Source: Epiperipatus broadwayi
Taxonomy: Eukaryota; Onychophora; Udeonychophora; Euonychophora; Peripatidae
Length of the DNA stretch: 64,000 nucleotides
Assembly (NCBI GenBank): GCA_028023455.1
Contig: JAQFVV010000071.1
Location: 6,278,650-6,342,649, forward strand
Direction of reading: 5' to 3'
Under the pieces are notes generated by a model that was not told the origin of the DNA, made no database searches, and saw nothing but the letters and a program-made list of their open reading frames with translations. The position numbers and the translations under genes were made by a program. Each line of letters opens with the position of its first letter. Position 1 is the stretch's first letter. Below, one piece after another: positions 34,112-45,404 of the stretch.

Positions 34112-35095
34112 CTTGTATTGGACTATTTTTATCATCTAATATTAAGTATTGAATGTCTTTAGAAAAATTTAATTTTTTTTGTCTCAAAGTAACCTTTATT
34201 AATAAAAGATTACAAAAATTTTGGGTACACTTATCCTTTGAGAATTACACCGTGATTTAATGTAACAAGGTAAAATGTACATATGTTCAAAAATAATTAC
34301 ATCCATAAAAATTGCTGTAATGTGATTAATGTGTATCTATATGTGGATTCACATGGCCCAGCTATCGAAAAGTTAACCATCACCCAATGGTCCCACCCCT
34401 GGGGCCCCAAAGCGAAGACTCAAATGCTTCAGCTGAATAGGCAGCGAGGTCCAAGGCCCAAGTTCACAAAGCAATAAACTCTCGAACCACAGCTGAGCCA
34501 TGTCAAGACCATTCTGAATATCTCTGCCTCCCAATTAGCAGTCCAAATGAGCAGGGACCACAATCGATCTACCTGCCCAAAATTGGAAAGCCAACTTGGG
34601 TAAAAACTAAGAAGTAATAAGTAAAGAGCCAGATCGACCCTAGAAAAATTTAATTTTATTTAAATATTCCAATTACATTCAACTATTGGTAATAGTATGC
34701 AGGTTAATATATGTACAACGTTTGAAGAGGTACTATTTTCCTCTCTTCAGATGTTGCTGGCCTTACCAGTGATTGTATTAACATGGGAATCAAACCTTAG
34801 ATTCTTGAATATTGAATTTTAAAGTATCTTAAAATTCAATATTCAAGAATCTAAAGGTCCAGATTCAATTTCCTTGCTAATCCTGTCATGGGTCAAGTTA
34901 GCAACACCTGAAGAAAAGAAAAGGATAATACCTCTCCAAACGTTGTGCATATATTAACTTGTGCATTATTACTAATAGTGGAATGTATTTGGAATATTTG
35001 AATAAAACTAATTCAATACTTAATATTATATGGTGGAAATAGTCAATAAATATAAATTCAGCTAAAATACCATCACTACAAACCTTCAGGAAAAC
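34112..35095. repeat. Family G palindromic dimer (G3), 13-bp target duplication
   Basis: Flanked by ACTAACTTTACTT at 34099-34111 and 35096-35108 within the old RTE. Inverted units meet near 34833 at TTAAAATTCAATATTCAAGAATC. Both units keep CTGAAGA (minus-strand unit at 34744-34750; plus unit near 34909), a GAGG...CCTC hairpin and the CGTTG that follows, but the tetranucleotide reads CAAA, so the ribozyme is probably dead. The left arm is split by a retrocopy. Confidence 0.7.
34177..34640 (-). mobile_element. Retrocopy of a polyadenylated transcript, 17-bp duplication
   Basis: TAGAAAAATTTAATTTT flanks it (34160-34176 and 34641-34657). On the minus strand the 464-bp insert ends in AATAAA (34195-34200) shortly before a run of A, the signature of a reverse-transcribed polyadenylated RNA. 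It is much more GC-rich than its surroundings. Its origin is unknown: possibly an mRNA or lncRNA 3' end, or a LINE 3' untranslated region. I see no long frame. Confidence 0.6.
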
Positions 35096-35524
35096 ACTAA
35101 CTTTACTTTTCACTAATCAATGCTCATTTCATCTGTTGAAATTATTAAGAATATCACAAATTTTGAAATACATAATTTCTGTTAATCAAAATATAATCCA
35201 ATTCTGATTTGGATGCATCAATGTTCATTTTCATTTAGCATTTTTCACTAAAAAAAGATTCATAATATACAATTTTTTTTATAAATGTCATAAGTCTATG
35301 TTTTTTCTCATTTCTAGCATTATAACTAGATTTACTCACAGCATATTCATTTTTCAAAAATATTTCAATTCTAGCATAAAATTCTCCCTTAACAATTTTA
35401 AAATTACAGTGAGAACTTATTGGGACATAAATCTAAAGTATTTAAATTTGCTTGTTTTTTTTTTTATTTATAATAAAACTCACTTCACTTGTACTTCCAA
35501 TATTTGTGTTTTTATAGTAAAGTA

Positions 35525-38500
35525 CAGAAAGGAGTTTGCTATTAACTGAAAGGAGACCCTTTGATTTCTCTTGGAGGCCTTAAAGGAACCAAGCAGGGCA
35601 AATTCCTAATGTCCACTCCATACGTTCTTGTCGTTGCAGCTGTTATTACTATGTGTTTATTCATATAGTATACGAACATGGATGGGCTGCTCACCAACAT
35701 GCATTAGCCAGCGTGGTGAGTTTTTTGGCTTTTTACCTCTGAGTTTAAGATCGAGAAACACCATGGTCTTTCTTCTCAGTGCCTGATAAGGCAGAATGAA
35801 TGTTTGTGTAAATGATAAATATTTTTCCAATACATATATACAATTATGACAGACAAAAATAAAGCATGGCCCTTATTCCCAGGAGGCTGTAAAGTCACCA
35901 ACCAAGGCAGCGGTTGGTGGCCGAAGGCGGAGGGTGCTAAGAATCTCCTGATTGCGGACCCAGGCTGCCATTTGATGACAACTTTTTATTTAGGTACTTA
36001 CAACTGCAGATCACTTTCAAGTGAAGGAAGATTGCAAGAATTAGAAGAAGAACTCTCTTATATTAAATGGGATATTATTGGACTTTGTGAAGTTAGAAGA
36101 AAAGGTGAAGAGACAATTGATTTAAAAAGTGGACATATATTTTATTATAAAGGCACAAATATTGGAAATACAAGTGGAGTAGGATTCATTATAAATAAAA
36201 AGTGGAAGAACAATATTGTGGAGATTGATGGTGTATCAGACAGAGTGGCAAGATTAGTTATACAACTTAATAGCAGATACCAAATGCAGATAATTCAGGT
36301 TTATGCCCCAACAAGTTCTCATAGTGATGAAGTAGTAGAAGATTTTTATATGGATGTACAAAAGGCTTTTGATAAGAGTAAACAACATTTTAAAATTGTT
36401 ATGGGAGACTTTAATGCTAGAATTGGTAAACAAATGAAAGATGAAAGTGCTGTAGGTAATTTTGGTTATGGTAATAGAAATGAGAGAGGACATAGACTTG
36501 TGGAGTTTGCAGAAAAAGAAAAACTTTATATTATGAATTCTTTTTTTGAGAAAAATGTTAAAAGAAAATGGACATGGAAACATCCAAATGAAGGTACAGC
36601 AGAATTGGATTATATTTTGACTAACAGGAAATACATATTTCAAGATTGTAATGTTCTTAATAGATTTAACACAGGAAGTGATCATCGATTAGTAAGGTGC
36701 AAGATGCGTGTTAATGTAAAACTAGAAAGACAAAAATTGTTAAGAAAAACAATATTTACAGTTGATATTCCTAATCTTCAGAAACATTCTAATGAATTTA
36801 AATTAGAACTTACAAATCGATTTCAAGTATTAGTAGATTTTGAACATGATTCAGATTTGAATGAAATTAATATGAAAATAACTGATACACTTTTAAAAAC
36901 TGCAACAAAGATAGCTGGTAGACAAAAGCAGCAATTGACCAACAAAATTTCTATTGAAACTAGAGAATTTATGAAGAAAAGAAGAAATATGAAGATATAC
37001 AAAAATGATGCATTAAAAAGAATTGAATATCTCGAATTTTGTAAAATGGTGCGGAAAAGAGTTGAAAATGATATAAGAAAATATAACTGTGAACTAGCAA
37101 GAAAAGCTGTAGAAGAAAATAAAAGTCTTAAGAATGTAAAACAACATTTTGGTATTGGTAGGAAATTTATATCTGCAATAAGGAAAAAAGATGGAATTAT
37201 TACTAAAAAGAGAGATGACATCATGAAATTGGTAGAAAATTTTTATCAAGAATTATATAGTAATAAAGATCAAGTACCTCCTATATCTATTACATCTTCC
37301 GAATTGCCCAGAATTTTAAATGAAGAAGTGAGAAATGCAATTAAATGTATGAAGAAAGGAAAGGCTCCAGGTAATGATGGAATTATAATTGATATATTAA
37401 AAGAAGCAGGTGAAGAAACAGAAAAAATTTTAGCAAAGTTATATACCAAATGTCTAAATGATAAAGATGTACCGGATGATTGGAAGAATGCAGTAATAAT
37501 ATTAATATTTAAAAAAGGTGATAAAGAAGATATTAGAAATTACAGACCTATCAGCCTTTTATCAGTTTTATATAAAATTTTTACCAAAATAATTACAACT
37601 CGTCTACAGAGAACATTGGATTTCCACCAACCAAGAGAACAAGCTGGATTTAAAAGTGGTTTTAGTACAGTAGATCATATTCAGGTATTGAGAGAAGTTA
37701 TAGAAAGGACAAATGAATATGAGTTGTCATTATGTTTTGGATTTGTAGATTATGAAAAGGCATTTGATTCTATAAACATTTCTTCAGTGATTAAAGCATT
37801 GGATCATCAAGGTATAGATCCAGGATATTGTCATATTTTAAAGAATATTTATAAAAATGCAACAGCAACAATTAGATTACATAATGATACTGGGAAAGTC
37901 AACATTGAGAAAGGTGTAAGACAAGGTGACTCCATATCTCCAAAACTTTTTACAGCAGTGCTGCAAGAAGTATTTTGTGGATTAAAATGGGAAACTAAAG
38001 GAGTGAAAGTAAATGGAGATTATTTAAGTCATTTAGATTTTGCAGATGATGTAGTTGTTTTTGCAAATAATGCTTCAGAGCTGCAGGAAATGTTGCAGGA
38101 GTTATCAGATGAAAGTAGGAAAGTAGGACTAAAGATAAATGTTAAAAAGACTAAAGTAATGTTTAATCGGTTTGCTCAAAATATGAAAATAAAGATTGAT
38201 TATGATGAATTAGAAGAAGTTAACAGTTACAAATACCTTGGTCAGATTATTAATACAGATGGAAACATAATGGAGGAAATTAATCATAGAATTAAAATTG
38301 GTTGGAGTGCTTTTGGTAGAAATAACTTGATACTAAAAGGAAATATGCCTATGTGTTTGAAAAGGAAGGTTTTTAACAAATGTGTTTTACCAGTTCTTAC
38401 TTATGGATCTGAGACTTGGACACTCAATAGAAGAGCAATACAGAGACTTCAGACCACTCAAAGAAGTATGGAGAGGTGTATGTTGGGAGTAACAAGAAGA

Positions 38501-38821
38501 GATCGAAAACGCAATGTATGGGTAAGAGAACAAACAGGTGTTACTGACATCATTGAAAAAATTAAAAGATTGAAGTGGAGTTGGGCTGGACATATTGCTA
38601 GAAGAGATGATAATAGATGGACAATTGAAATTTTAAACTGGATTCCAAGAGATTGTAAAAGACCCAGAAAGAGACCACATGTGAGATGGATGGATGAAAT
38701 AAGAAAGTGTGCAGGGGTGATGTGGAGAAGAGAAGCTAAAGATCGAAGAAGATGGATTAAACTTGGAGAGACCTTCATCCTGCAGTGGATTGATAATGGT
38801 TGATAATGATGATGATGATGA
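35525..38821 (+). mobile_element. Intact full-length RTE-clade retrotransposon
   Basis: A 3.3-kb element: leader 35525-35845, a single uninterrupted frame 35846-38803, and an ATGATG tail to 38821. The 5' boundary is set by where the copy at 13200 stops matching (CAGAAAGG). It sits inside an older inverted RTE copy, whose sequence resumes at 38822. Length, one ORF with endonuclease plus RT, lack of RNase H and the trinucleotide tail are those of RTE elements. The youngest coding element in the window and a candidate for current mobility. Confidence 0.9.
35846..38803 (+). CDS. RTE ORF: apurinic endonuclease plus reverse transcriptase
   Basis: 985 residues, no stops. Residues about 48-290 form an AP-like endonuclease: YNCRSL (N53), GLCEVRR (catalytic E82), [13 protein letters not shown] (D188, N190), ELDYIL and GSDHRLV (D279, H280). 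A linker rich in Lys and Arg follows. The RT domain, about 495-800, has [36 protein letters not shown] (D635), [10 protein letters not shown] and FADDVVVF (D734, D735), then YLGQII. A conserved C-terminal region holds TYGSETWTL and a WAGHIARR block. The endonuclease nicks target DNA and the RT copies the element RNA from that nick. The start is supported by the same ATG and leader in the copy at 12876. Antisense frames across it are by-products. Confidence 0.9.
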   Translation: MTDKNKAWPLFPGGCKVTNQGSGWWPKAEGAKNLLIADPGCHLMTTFYLGTYNCRSLSSEGRLQELEEELSYIKWDIIGLCEVRRKGEETIDLKSGHIFYYKGTNIGNTSGVGFIINKKWKNNIVEIDGVSDRVARLVIQLNSRYQMQIIQVYAPTSSHSDEVVEDFYMDVQKAFDKSKQHFKIVMGDFNARIGKQMKDESAVGNFGYGNRNERGHRLVEFAEKEKLYIMNSFFEKNVKRKWTWKHPNEGTAELDYILTNRKYIFQDCNVLNRFNTGSDHRLVRCKMRVNVKLERQKLLRKTIFTVDIPNLQKHSNEFKLELTNRFQVLVDFEHDSDLNEINMKITDTLLKTATKIAGRQKQQLTNKISIETREFMKKRRNMKIYKNDALKRIEYLEFCKMVRKRVENDIRKYNCELARKAVEENKSLKNVKQHFGIGRKFISAIRKKDGIITKKRDDIMKLVENFYQELYSNKDQVPPISITSSELPRILNEEVRNAIKCMKKGKAPGNDGIIIDILKEAGEETEKILAKLYTKCLNDKDVPDDWKNAVIILIFKKGDKEDIRNYRPISLLSVLYKIFTKIITTRLQRTLDFHQPREQAGFKSGFSTVDHIQVLREVIERTNEYELSLCFGFVDYEKAFDSINISSVIKALDHQGIDPGYCHILKNIYKNATATIRLHNDTGKVNIEKGVRQGDSISPKLFTAVLQEVFCGLKWETKGVKVNGDYLSHLDFADDVVVFANNASELQEMLQELSDESRKVGLKINVKKTKVMFNRFAQNMKIKIDYDELEEVNSYKYLGQIINTDGNIMEEINHRIKIGWSAFGRNNLILKGNMPMCLKRKVFNKCVLPVLTYGSETWTLNRRAIQRLQTTQRSMERCMLGVTRRDRKRNVWVREQTGVTDIIEKIKRLKWSWAGHIARRDDNRWTIEILNWIPRDCKRPRKRPHVRWMDEIRKCAGVMWRREAKDRRRWIKLGETFILQWIDNG

Positions 38822-39008
38822 CATGTTCACTTTTCAAATCAATTGTTTCTTTAATTTTCTACATAACTTCAAAGTGTCCATTAATGTTGCATTTAATATT
38901 AAACAATTTCTTCTGATTTTATGCAAACTTCCAGTCTGCAATCAGGAGATTCTTTATATCATCTACCTTTGGCCATAAATTTCTGCCTTCACTAATGACT
39001 TTATAGTT

Positions 39009-39247
39009 TATACTCTTATTCTTCTCCTTTACTTTCTTTGCATTTCTTCATATATTCATCTATATTGCCTATAATAATTTTTTTCATATACACTTTAATG
39101 CAAAAAAAATTTTTAAACCAGAGGAAGTTTGAGAAAGCTCTGATGAAGACTGCTGGACAGTCGAAACTGTCAGGAAAATAAAGAAGTTTTATTAAAAAAA
39201 TATTTGCATTAAAGTGTATTTGAAAGAAGTTATTATAAGCAATATAG
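39009..39247. mobile_element. Penelope-like terminal fragment with ribozyme-like motif
   Basis: The flanking RTE sequence ATGACTTTATAGTTT occurs at 38994-39008 and again at 39248, a 15-bp duplication. Inside, about 46 bp near the left (from ATCTATATTGCC) is mirrored at the right end. The middle carries a CTGATGA-hairpin-GAAAC motif followed by AATAAAG. Penelope-like elements are known to carry hammerheads and partly inverted terminal repeats, so this may be a short copy or a derivative; no protein part is present. Confidence 0.5.
39140..39171 (+). ncRNA. Hammerhead-like core in the Penelope-like insert
   Basis: CTGATGA (39140-39146), a perfect five-pair hairpin GACTG/CAGTC with loop CTGGA, GAAA (39163-39166), then CTGTC. 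The core and stem II are exact, with one extra A before stem II. Stem III would be minimal and I can find only two pairs of stem I, so self-cleavage is doubtful. Confidence 0.4.
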
Positions 39248-39590
39248 ATGACTTTATAGTTTCTTGGAAATAAGGACTATAATGTTGTTTTATCTGACAT
39301 GAATCTAATTGGGTAAAAAAAGGTAATTCCAACGCACATTCATCTTGTCTTCAAGAAAACTCAACTGATATTTAACTTAAGGACTATTATCAACTGAGAA
39401 GAAGAATTATTACGTTTCTTAATTTAAAACTCAAGGTAAAAATGCCAATAAATTTGTTATACTGGCTAGGGTATGATGATGAACAGCCAATTCCTGTTTA
39501 GCTAGTGTATAAATAATCACATAGTAATAATAATTAAAATGTTCAAGAATTTATAGAGTGAACTTTATGAATTTGCCTTGCTTTTAAAAA

Positions 39591-40869
39591 ACAAAATGAA
39601 AATTTACCTGACTTTTTTTTTATATAAATTATAAAAGCTAATCAGAACTGAATTAACATTTAATATCTTAGTAATTTTTAACTCAAATACATAAAAAAAA
39701 ATCTGTTATCATTTTGACTTTCCCAATGTTGGGGCAATGATAAATTTGACCCTGAGAAAAAATGAGTAGTTTTTTTTTTTTTTTTAATCATTTTGACAAC
39801 CCAATTCTTAAGGCTTTGGTAAACTTATACCTTGAGAGAAGAAAAAGATAATTATTTGTATTATTTTTTATCAATTTGGTCACATAACTTTTGGAGCTAT
39901 GATGAACTCATATTTCAGAGTTAAGAATAGTATTTTTGCTTAAGATTTGGCATTTTAATTTTAAGGATTTTGATAAAGTTATATCATAAAAGATAATATT
40001 AGCATATTTTTATATCTTATTTCTTTTTTATATGATATGCTTTTATTTATTAGAAATATTTTTTTTTAATTTGGCATTAATGAATAAAGCTTGATAACAT
40101 AATGTACTCTAAGATATTTAAAAGTATAGGAGTTTTTTTTTTAAGACTTTGACTTATCCAGCATTTGTATAAATACAAGTGTGTCCTGGATTATGAAGGT
40201 GAGCGAGTCACAATGTGAAGAAGCTTAGTGCCTAACTTATACAATTCAATAGGGATCATATGCATCAAGGAAGAGCCAATGGACAGTGTTATAGCAGAAA
40301 AGATTAAGCAGGCAAAGATGGCAGAGAAAATGGAAACGCCTTAATGTGGAGAATATTGGAAAGGTATAGTCGCATTTTTTTGGGATGTACCAGATATAAT
40401 CCAGGGATTTGAACAAAGAATTAAAATAAACTGAGACCGATACATTTCATGTATAGGTTTTAATAAGTTACATCTTTATCTTTAATTAGATAGAAGTAAT
40501 TTTAATTTTATCGTAGAAAAAAAAATAATTAGATAGAAGTAAAGCAATTTAAGGTATTGAAGAATATAATTTTTTATATATAAATTTTGGCTTCTCAATT
40601 TGATGAATTTACAATAAAAGGAAAAGCTTTGAGATAGTTAATATAATTTAATGATTTTGTTTTTTAATTTTAAAAGATGTTTGAATATTGTAGCGCCACC
40701 TATATTTTTCTTTATTATAAAATCCATTTTGTGTTAATTTAAAATTTTAAAATTAAGCAGCAAAGTAAAATTTTTGTTGATGGTCTTGATAAAAATTGAA
40801 TGAAAGAGAATTCATTTGGTTTTGTTTCCATTCTCCGGAGAAAATTAATTAATATTTCAGTTATTTATC
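39591..40869. other. AT-rich, no firm feature
   Basis: No gene. 40200-40400 is slightly richer in G and contains GAGAAAATGGAAACGCC-like sequence. It may belong to the gag-like relic downstream, but no frame stays open. Confidence 0.35.
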
Positions 40870-41440
40870 TTAACGGAACAAAATTTAGGTGGACATAGAG
40901 AAACGGAGAGTAGTTAAAAAAATGAGATTAGTAGTGTTTGTCCTGAGCCACAAGTGGAATAGTAGAACCAGAAAGCTGTGAGATAACCTTTAAGGAACCC
41001 CAGATTGTAATTAAAGAAAATAAACCTATAAAAATAGGTGGAAAGAAAGAAGATTATGTTGTGTTTAATATGGAAATATTTAGACAAGTGTTGTAAAGAA
41101 TGGAACAAAGAATGTATCAAATGAATGAAAATATGCAAAGAATGGATCAAAGAATGGAACAGAAAATGGATGAGAATTAGAATCAAATGAATGAAAATAT
41201 GCAACAGAATCAGCAGAGCATGCCTCAAATGAATGAAAACATGGAGTAAAGAATGGATCAAATGAATGAAAATTTGCTACAAAATTAATAGAGAATGGAA
41301 AACATGAATGAAAACCTGCTACAGAAAATGGATGAAAATCAGAGAATAGCAATGGAAAGTTTTAAATCAATAAAAGAAGACATGGGAAATGTTAAGTATG
41401 AAATGAAAGGACAATTAGACGTTCAGTAATACACTAGAAA
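40870..41440 (+). pseudogene. Gag-like coiled-coil relic
   Basis: From about 41095 the plus strand translates, with several stops, to repeated MNENM-QRMDQRM-type heptad-like units rich in Met, Gln, Asn and Glu. It ends with a non-repeated SFKSIKEDMGNVKYEMKG segment (about 41361-41409). Such N-terminal coiled coils occur in gag-like proteins of some LTR retroelements, but no capsid, nucleocapsid or pol domain follows, so the assignment is tentative. The minus-strand Ser/His/Phe-rich frames are the mirror of the same repeats. Confidence 0.35.
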
Positions 41441-41576
41441 TAAAGGATTATTCAAATTTGAGATTTTGACATTTTCAAAAATTCGAAATAAATTAAAAAT
41501 AGAAGTGAATCTTTAATAACTCGTCTCTGAAACAGGATTTGAAATGATCACATTTATTTAGATTGACTGCTTTTAG

Positions 41577-41612
41577 TGATGATGATGATGATTATTATTA
41601 TTATTATATAAT
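41577..41612. repeat. GAT/TAT trinucleotide microsatellite
   Basis: A run of GATGATGAT changing to TATTATTAT. It might be an isolated RTE-type tail, but no RTE body precedes it. Confidence 0.7.
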
Positions 41613-42420
41613 AGCATTATGTAAAATCATTATAAGCATTATAAGTTGAATATATATTTTATTAATATTAGATTGCAATATCTCAATAGATCATCTTCTT
41701 TTGAGTTTATTTTTACTTTTTTAAGTTAAACCCTAGAGTCATCTGCGTAAATCTCTACCCTCTTATCATAGTTAATTTCATTAATTAATCAAAACAATCA
41801 TTCCAAAAATAACCTTTGTACATTATGTATTCTTTCTATAGTTATAATGATTACTTGTGTAAATATTATAAGATTCTGTTAATAATATAAATATTAGTAA
41901 TAAACATTCGCTTGACATAAAGGGTCAACTCTTATAATCAACAATAATTTAAACCAACCTATGCAATTAATGCAGACTAAAACACTGTAGTAAATTTAGG
42001 GTTGTGCTAAATAAAATATCGGATGGCTCTTTGTTCAGGAATTCGAACACCGGAAGTGCCAGACCTGGAATCAATCCGACCGCCTTATCTTCTAGTGTCG
42101 GATATCCTACCACGGTAAATAAATTATGCAGGACATTGTGCCAGATTATCAAATGATTTGACATCAAGAAATTATGTGATATTCGAACACCAGAAGGAAC
42201 AAAGTTGTTTTTCAATCCGGGATATTTTAACTTTTGGTCTGTCACTCTATCAGTGAGTTTCGATCTTGGGAATTTTCAATGCATTATAATGCATAGCCAT
42301 ATAATTCTATAATTAAAAATCACTTCTTTTCTTTTCAAAAACTTTATTTGATGTTTTTATATTTTTCCCCTTATTTCCAACGTTTGAACTTTTTTTCCCT
42401 TTTGGTCTTTTTAAGGATCT
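41613..42420. other. AT-rich; tRNA-box-like duplicate blocks
   Basis: ATTCGAACACC(G/A)GAAG occurs twice (about 42041 and 42181), each followed after some 20-30 bases by CAATCCG. The reverse complement resembles a B box. It is probably a duplicated repeat fragment; no full tRNA shape is present. Confidence 0.35.
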
Positions 42421-42449
42421 AAAAAAAAAATTACATTATAAAAAAAATT

Positions 42450-42488
<39 letters not shown>

Positions 42489-42897
42489 AAAAAAAAAAAT
42501 AAAAAAAAAAAAAACCATAAAAATTAAAAATAAAAAAAAATAAATTAAAATAAATTAAAATAAAATAAAAAACACAAAAAATACACCCCCTTACTTCACT
42601 CCCTTTTCAAAAAATTTCTTTTTTTTTTTTTTTTTTTTTAAAAAACCAATTATTTAAATAAAAAAAAATTTTTTTTTTTTTTTTTTTTTTATTTTTAAAA
42701 AAATAATTTTTTTTAAAAAAATTTTTTTTTTTTTTTTTTTTCAATTTTTTTTTAAAAAAGTTTTTATTTTTTTTTTTATAAAATTTCTTTTTTCCATTTT
42801 TTTTTTTTAAATTTTAACCCCCCCCCCAATTTTTTTTTTTAAATTTTTATTTCCCTTTTTTTTTTATTTTTTTTTTTTAAATTAATTTTTCTTCTTT

Positions 42898-42945
<48 letters not shown>

Positions 42946-42990
42946 TTATTCTTTTTTTTTTTTTTTTTTCAAAAAATATTTTTTATTATA

Positions 42991-43030
<40 letters not shown>

Positions 43031-43160
43031 TAAATTACTTTTTTTTTTTTTTTTTTTTTTTATAATAAAAAAAACAAATCATTTTTCTTTTCTTATTTCT
43101 CTTTCTTTTTTTTTTTTTTATAAAAAAAAAAAAATTTTTTTATTTTATTCTATATAAATT

Positions 43161-43195
<35 letters not shown>

Positions 43196-43262
43196 CTTTC
43201 TTTTTTTTTTTTTTTTTTATATTTTTTAATATTTATTTTATATATTTTTTTTTTTTTTTAAT
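42421..43262. repeat. Homopolymer A/T desert
   Basis: About 180 bp almost only A, then about 660 bp almost only T, with rare C runs. The A side facing the T side makes a very long imperfect hairpin. It could be a real expanded poly-A tail pair or an error-prone consensus in an assembly gap; the noisy run lengths make artefact plausible. Confidence 0.85.
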
Positions 43263-44335
43263 GCAGAGATCAAATATTGATTTTAGATCGTATATCTAAC
43301 TTTGATACTTCTGTTTCAAATGCTACCTAAATTTTGTATGTGCCTGTGTGTGAGCGTGTTTAATTTCCTTTTAACATAAAATTTTCATTTTTTTTACGGC
43401 AGATGAAAGTAAGAAACTACATTTCTTCTCATCAAGAATTTTTAAAGAAACTTTCAAATCACTTCAAAATAAATGCTTTACGATAGTTTAAGCTGCAAAG
43501 CGAATATCTATATAAGATCAAATGTTTTTCATTTTAACTGATTCTACCTGCTATTGTTTGATTTATTTTGTTTTGTTTTGGTTTTTTTGCCATTATGTAT
43601 TATATTTCCCTCCTTTTTTTTTTTTTGGAAATAAGTAATATTTCATCGTTTTGAAAAAGCGTAAATATAAAACATTTAAAACTTTCCTTCTCAGCCTTTT
43701 AAAATAAACGGTAGCTGTTATTTGCAGCCAACCATAAATCACCACGTTGTAGTTGCAGTCAATAGAAATGTTTTGGATCTTTGTTATCATAACAAAGATA
43801 TTTGTCAAAAGAATTAATACCTCAATACAAAACACAAACACTTTCTCCTCAAATAACAGGATTACCTTAGCAGTGCAAATTACTCCCTTAAGAGGTATCA
43901 ATTTAAATATTTCGAAAGAAATTGCAAATCTATTTTATTTCTAATTAAGTTTTTCAATATATTTTTGCTCCTCCCCTAACCCCATTCTAAAAATTATCAC
44001 GAAATAAAAAACAGTAAAGACTTTATAAAAGTAATTCACAGGCTTATTTCCATATTTATTGCATTTATTTTCCGCCAATTTCTAATTCAAATGTTTTTTT
44101 TTCTTTACTTATTTAATCCCATTTTGTTTTATATACCGCAGCTCATACCCCCCCCCCCTCGTATTTACATTTTTAGTAAAAAACGTAATTGCTTTACTGG
44201 TTAATTTTTACTTTGCTTGATTTATTCTTTAAGATACTTTTTAACAAGATTATTAATATTAGTTTTATTTACTTATTTGATTAAATATATATATATTTTA
44301 AAAAAAAACGAACTTTTTTAAATATATATATAGTT
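43263..44335. other. AT-rich, no recognised feature
   Basis: Overlapping opposite-strand open frames at 43593-43944 have no recognisable features and no splice support. Nothing else was seen. Confidence 0.4.
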
Positions 44336-44460
44336 TGTAATCGTATGTTAGACTATCTATCCCCATCATGTAAAATTAATTATTAAACGTCTTTAGAAGA
44401 TTTCAAACTTTATTTTAATTTTCGAATATGTTCAACATATACAAATATGTTCACATGATA
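44336..44460 (+). repeat. Family G tail fragment (G4)
   Basis: AAACGTCTTTAGAAGATTTC and AAACTTTATTTTAATTTTCG match the terminal part of family G. Truncated before the ribozyme region. Confidence 0.5.
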
Positions 44461-45404
44461 ATGGTAATTAATCCCATAAATCAACCTAGTGTGACAATTT
44501 ATAATGTCTGTCAACCATTCAGTTATCTTGCTCTTAAAAAAAAAATCGAGAAATTAGGAGGACTCTCATAGATAAGTATACAAAATATCTATTATCTTTC
44601 AAAAGGAAATTTTATTCACAAACCATAAGAATCATTTATTTACACAAGGAAGGACATTTACATTTACGTATCAATCTCAAAGGAGACCAGTCAACAAAAT
44701 CAGAGGTTACACTTGTATATATAAACAAAAAACAATTAATTTCGTATCAATTACATTAAGACATTCGTTATCACCAGAAATTGAAGACATATAACTTCCC
44801 ATTCCAGAAATCATAGCAGTGGCCCATTTACATTAATCTGATCATGTATATCACATATATGATGGTGTTAGTCAATTCAAACACATATAAGTTTGTTTAA
44901 TTTATGAACATGTGGACAACGATTAAAACCATATTTGGCCGTTTAGTCTATAGGGTTTTATCCTATCAAGTGAAGAGCATTTCCAATGTTTCTGTGTGTA
45001 TTATTTAACATTTTAAATATCAATAGATTAATCATTATGAATCATATATGAAAACCATACACTTTTCTTATAAATCATAAGGTTAGCCAATCCAATGTAG
45101 GGATTGCATTGATAAAAATTGCTTTAAAGTAGGTTTTCATAGAATACATAAGACTGAAAATTACATGAAATATATCATAGATTTTTTACAGTAAACAAAT
45201 CGGTTGTCATTAAGCATTGGATCATTGATTAAAACTGATCCGTTAATCAAATGAAAGTCCTTTCCTATTATTCATCAATTAGGTGAGTAACTTTATAATG
45301 GCATTTTCTAGTTCTTGGATCTCTTCCATATAAAGTTTATCTAGAATATTTTAGGTAAATGGTTCTTTAAATTTTCTCAATATCTGTGTATTTACAATAT
45401 CTAT
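44461..45404. other. AT-rich, no recognised feature
   Basis: Nothing was recognised. Confidence 0.4.

Larger units (their letters stand above)
30790..39590 (-). mobile_element. Old RTE copy with at least eight nested insertions
   Basis: Segments at 30790-30869, 31068-31523, 31628-31960, 32105-32206, 32996-33505, 33643-34098, 35109-35524, 38822-39008 and 39248-39590 are successive pieces of one minus-strand RTE copy, from the 3' tail to the 5' leader, each aligning with the intact element. Between them lie other elements, many with target duplications. The host copy is far more decayed than its RTE invaders, with no frame of useful length. The order of insertions gives a relative history of the repeat families. 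Confidence 0.8.

Noticed and set aside
41080-41352. Minus-strand Ser/Phe/His-rich frames
   Set aside because: Mirror of the tandem coiled-coil repeat; no independent support.
42421-43262. Origin or scaffold attachment region
   Set aside because: Composition alone is no evidence, and sequencing artefact is a simpler explanation.
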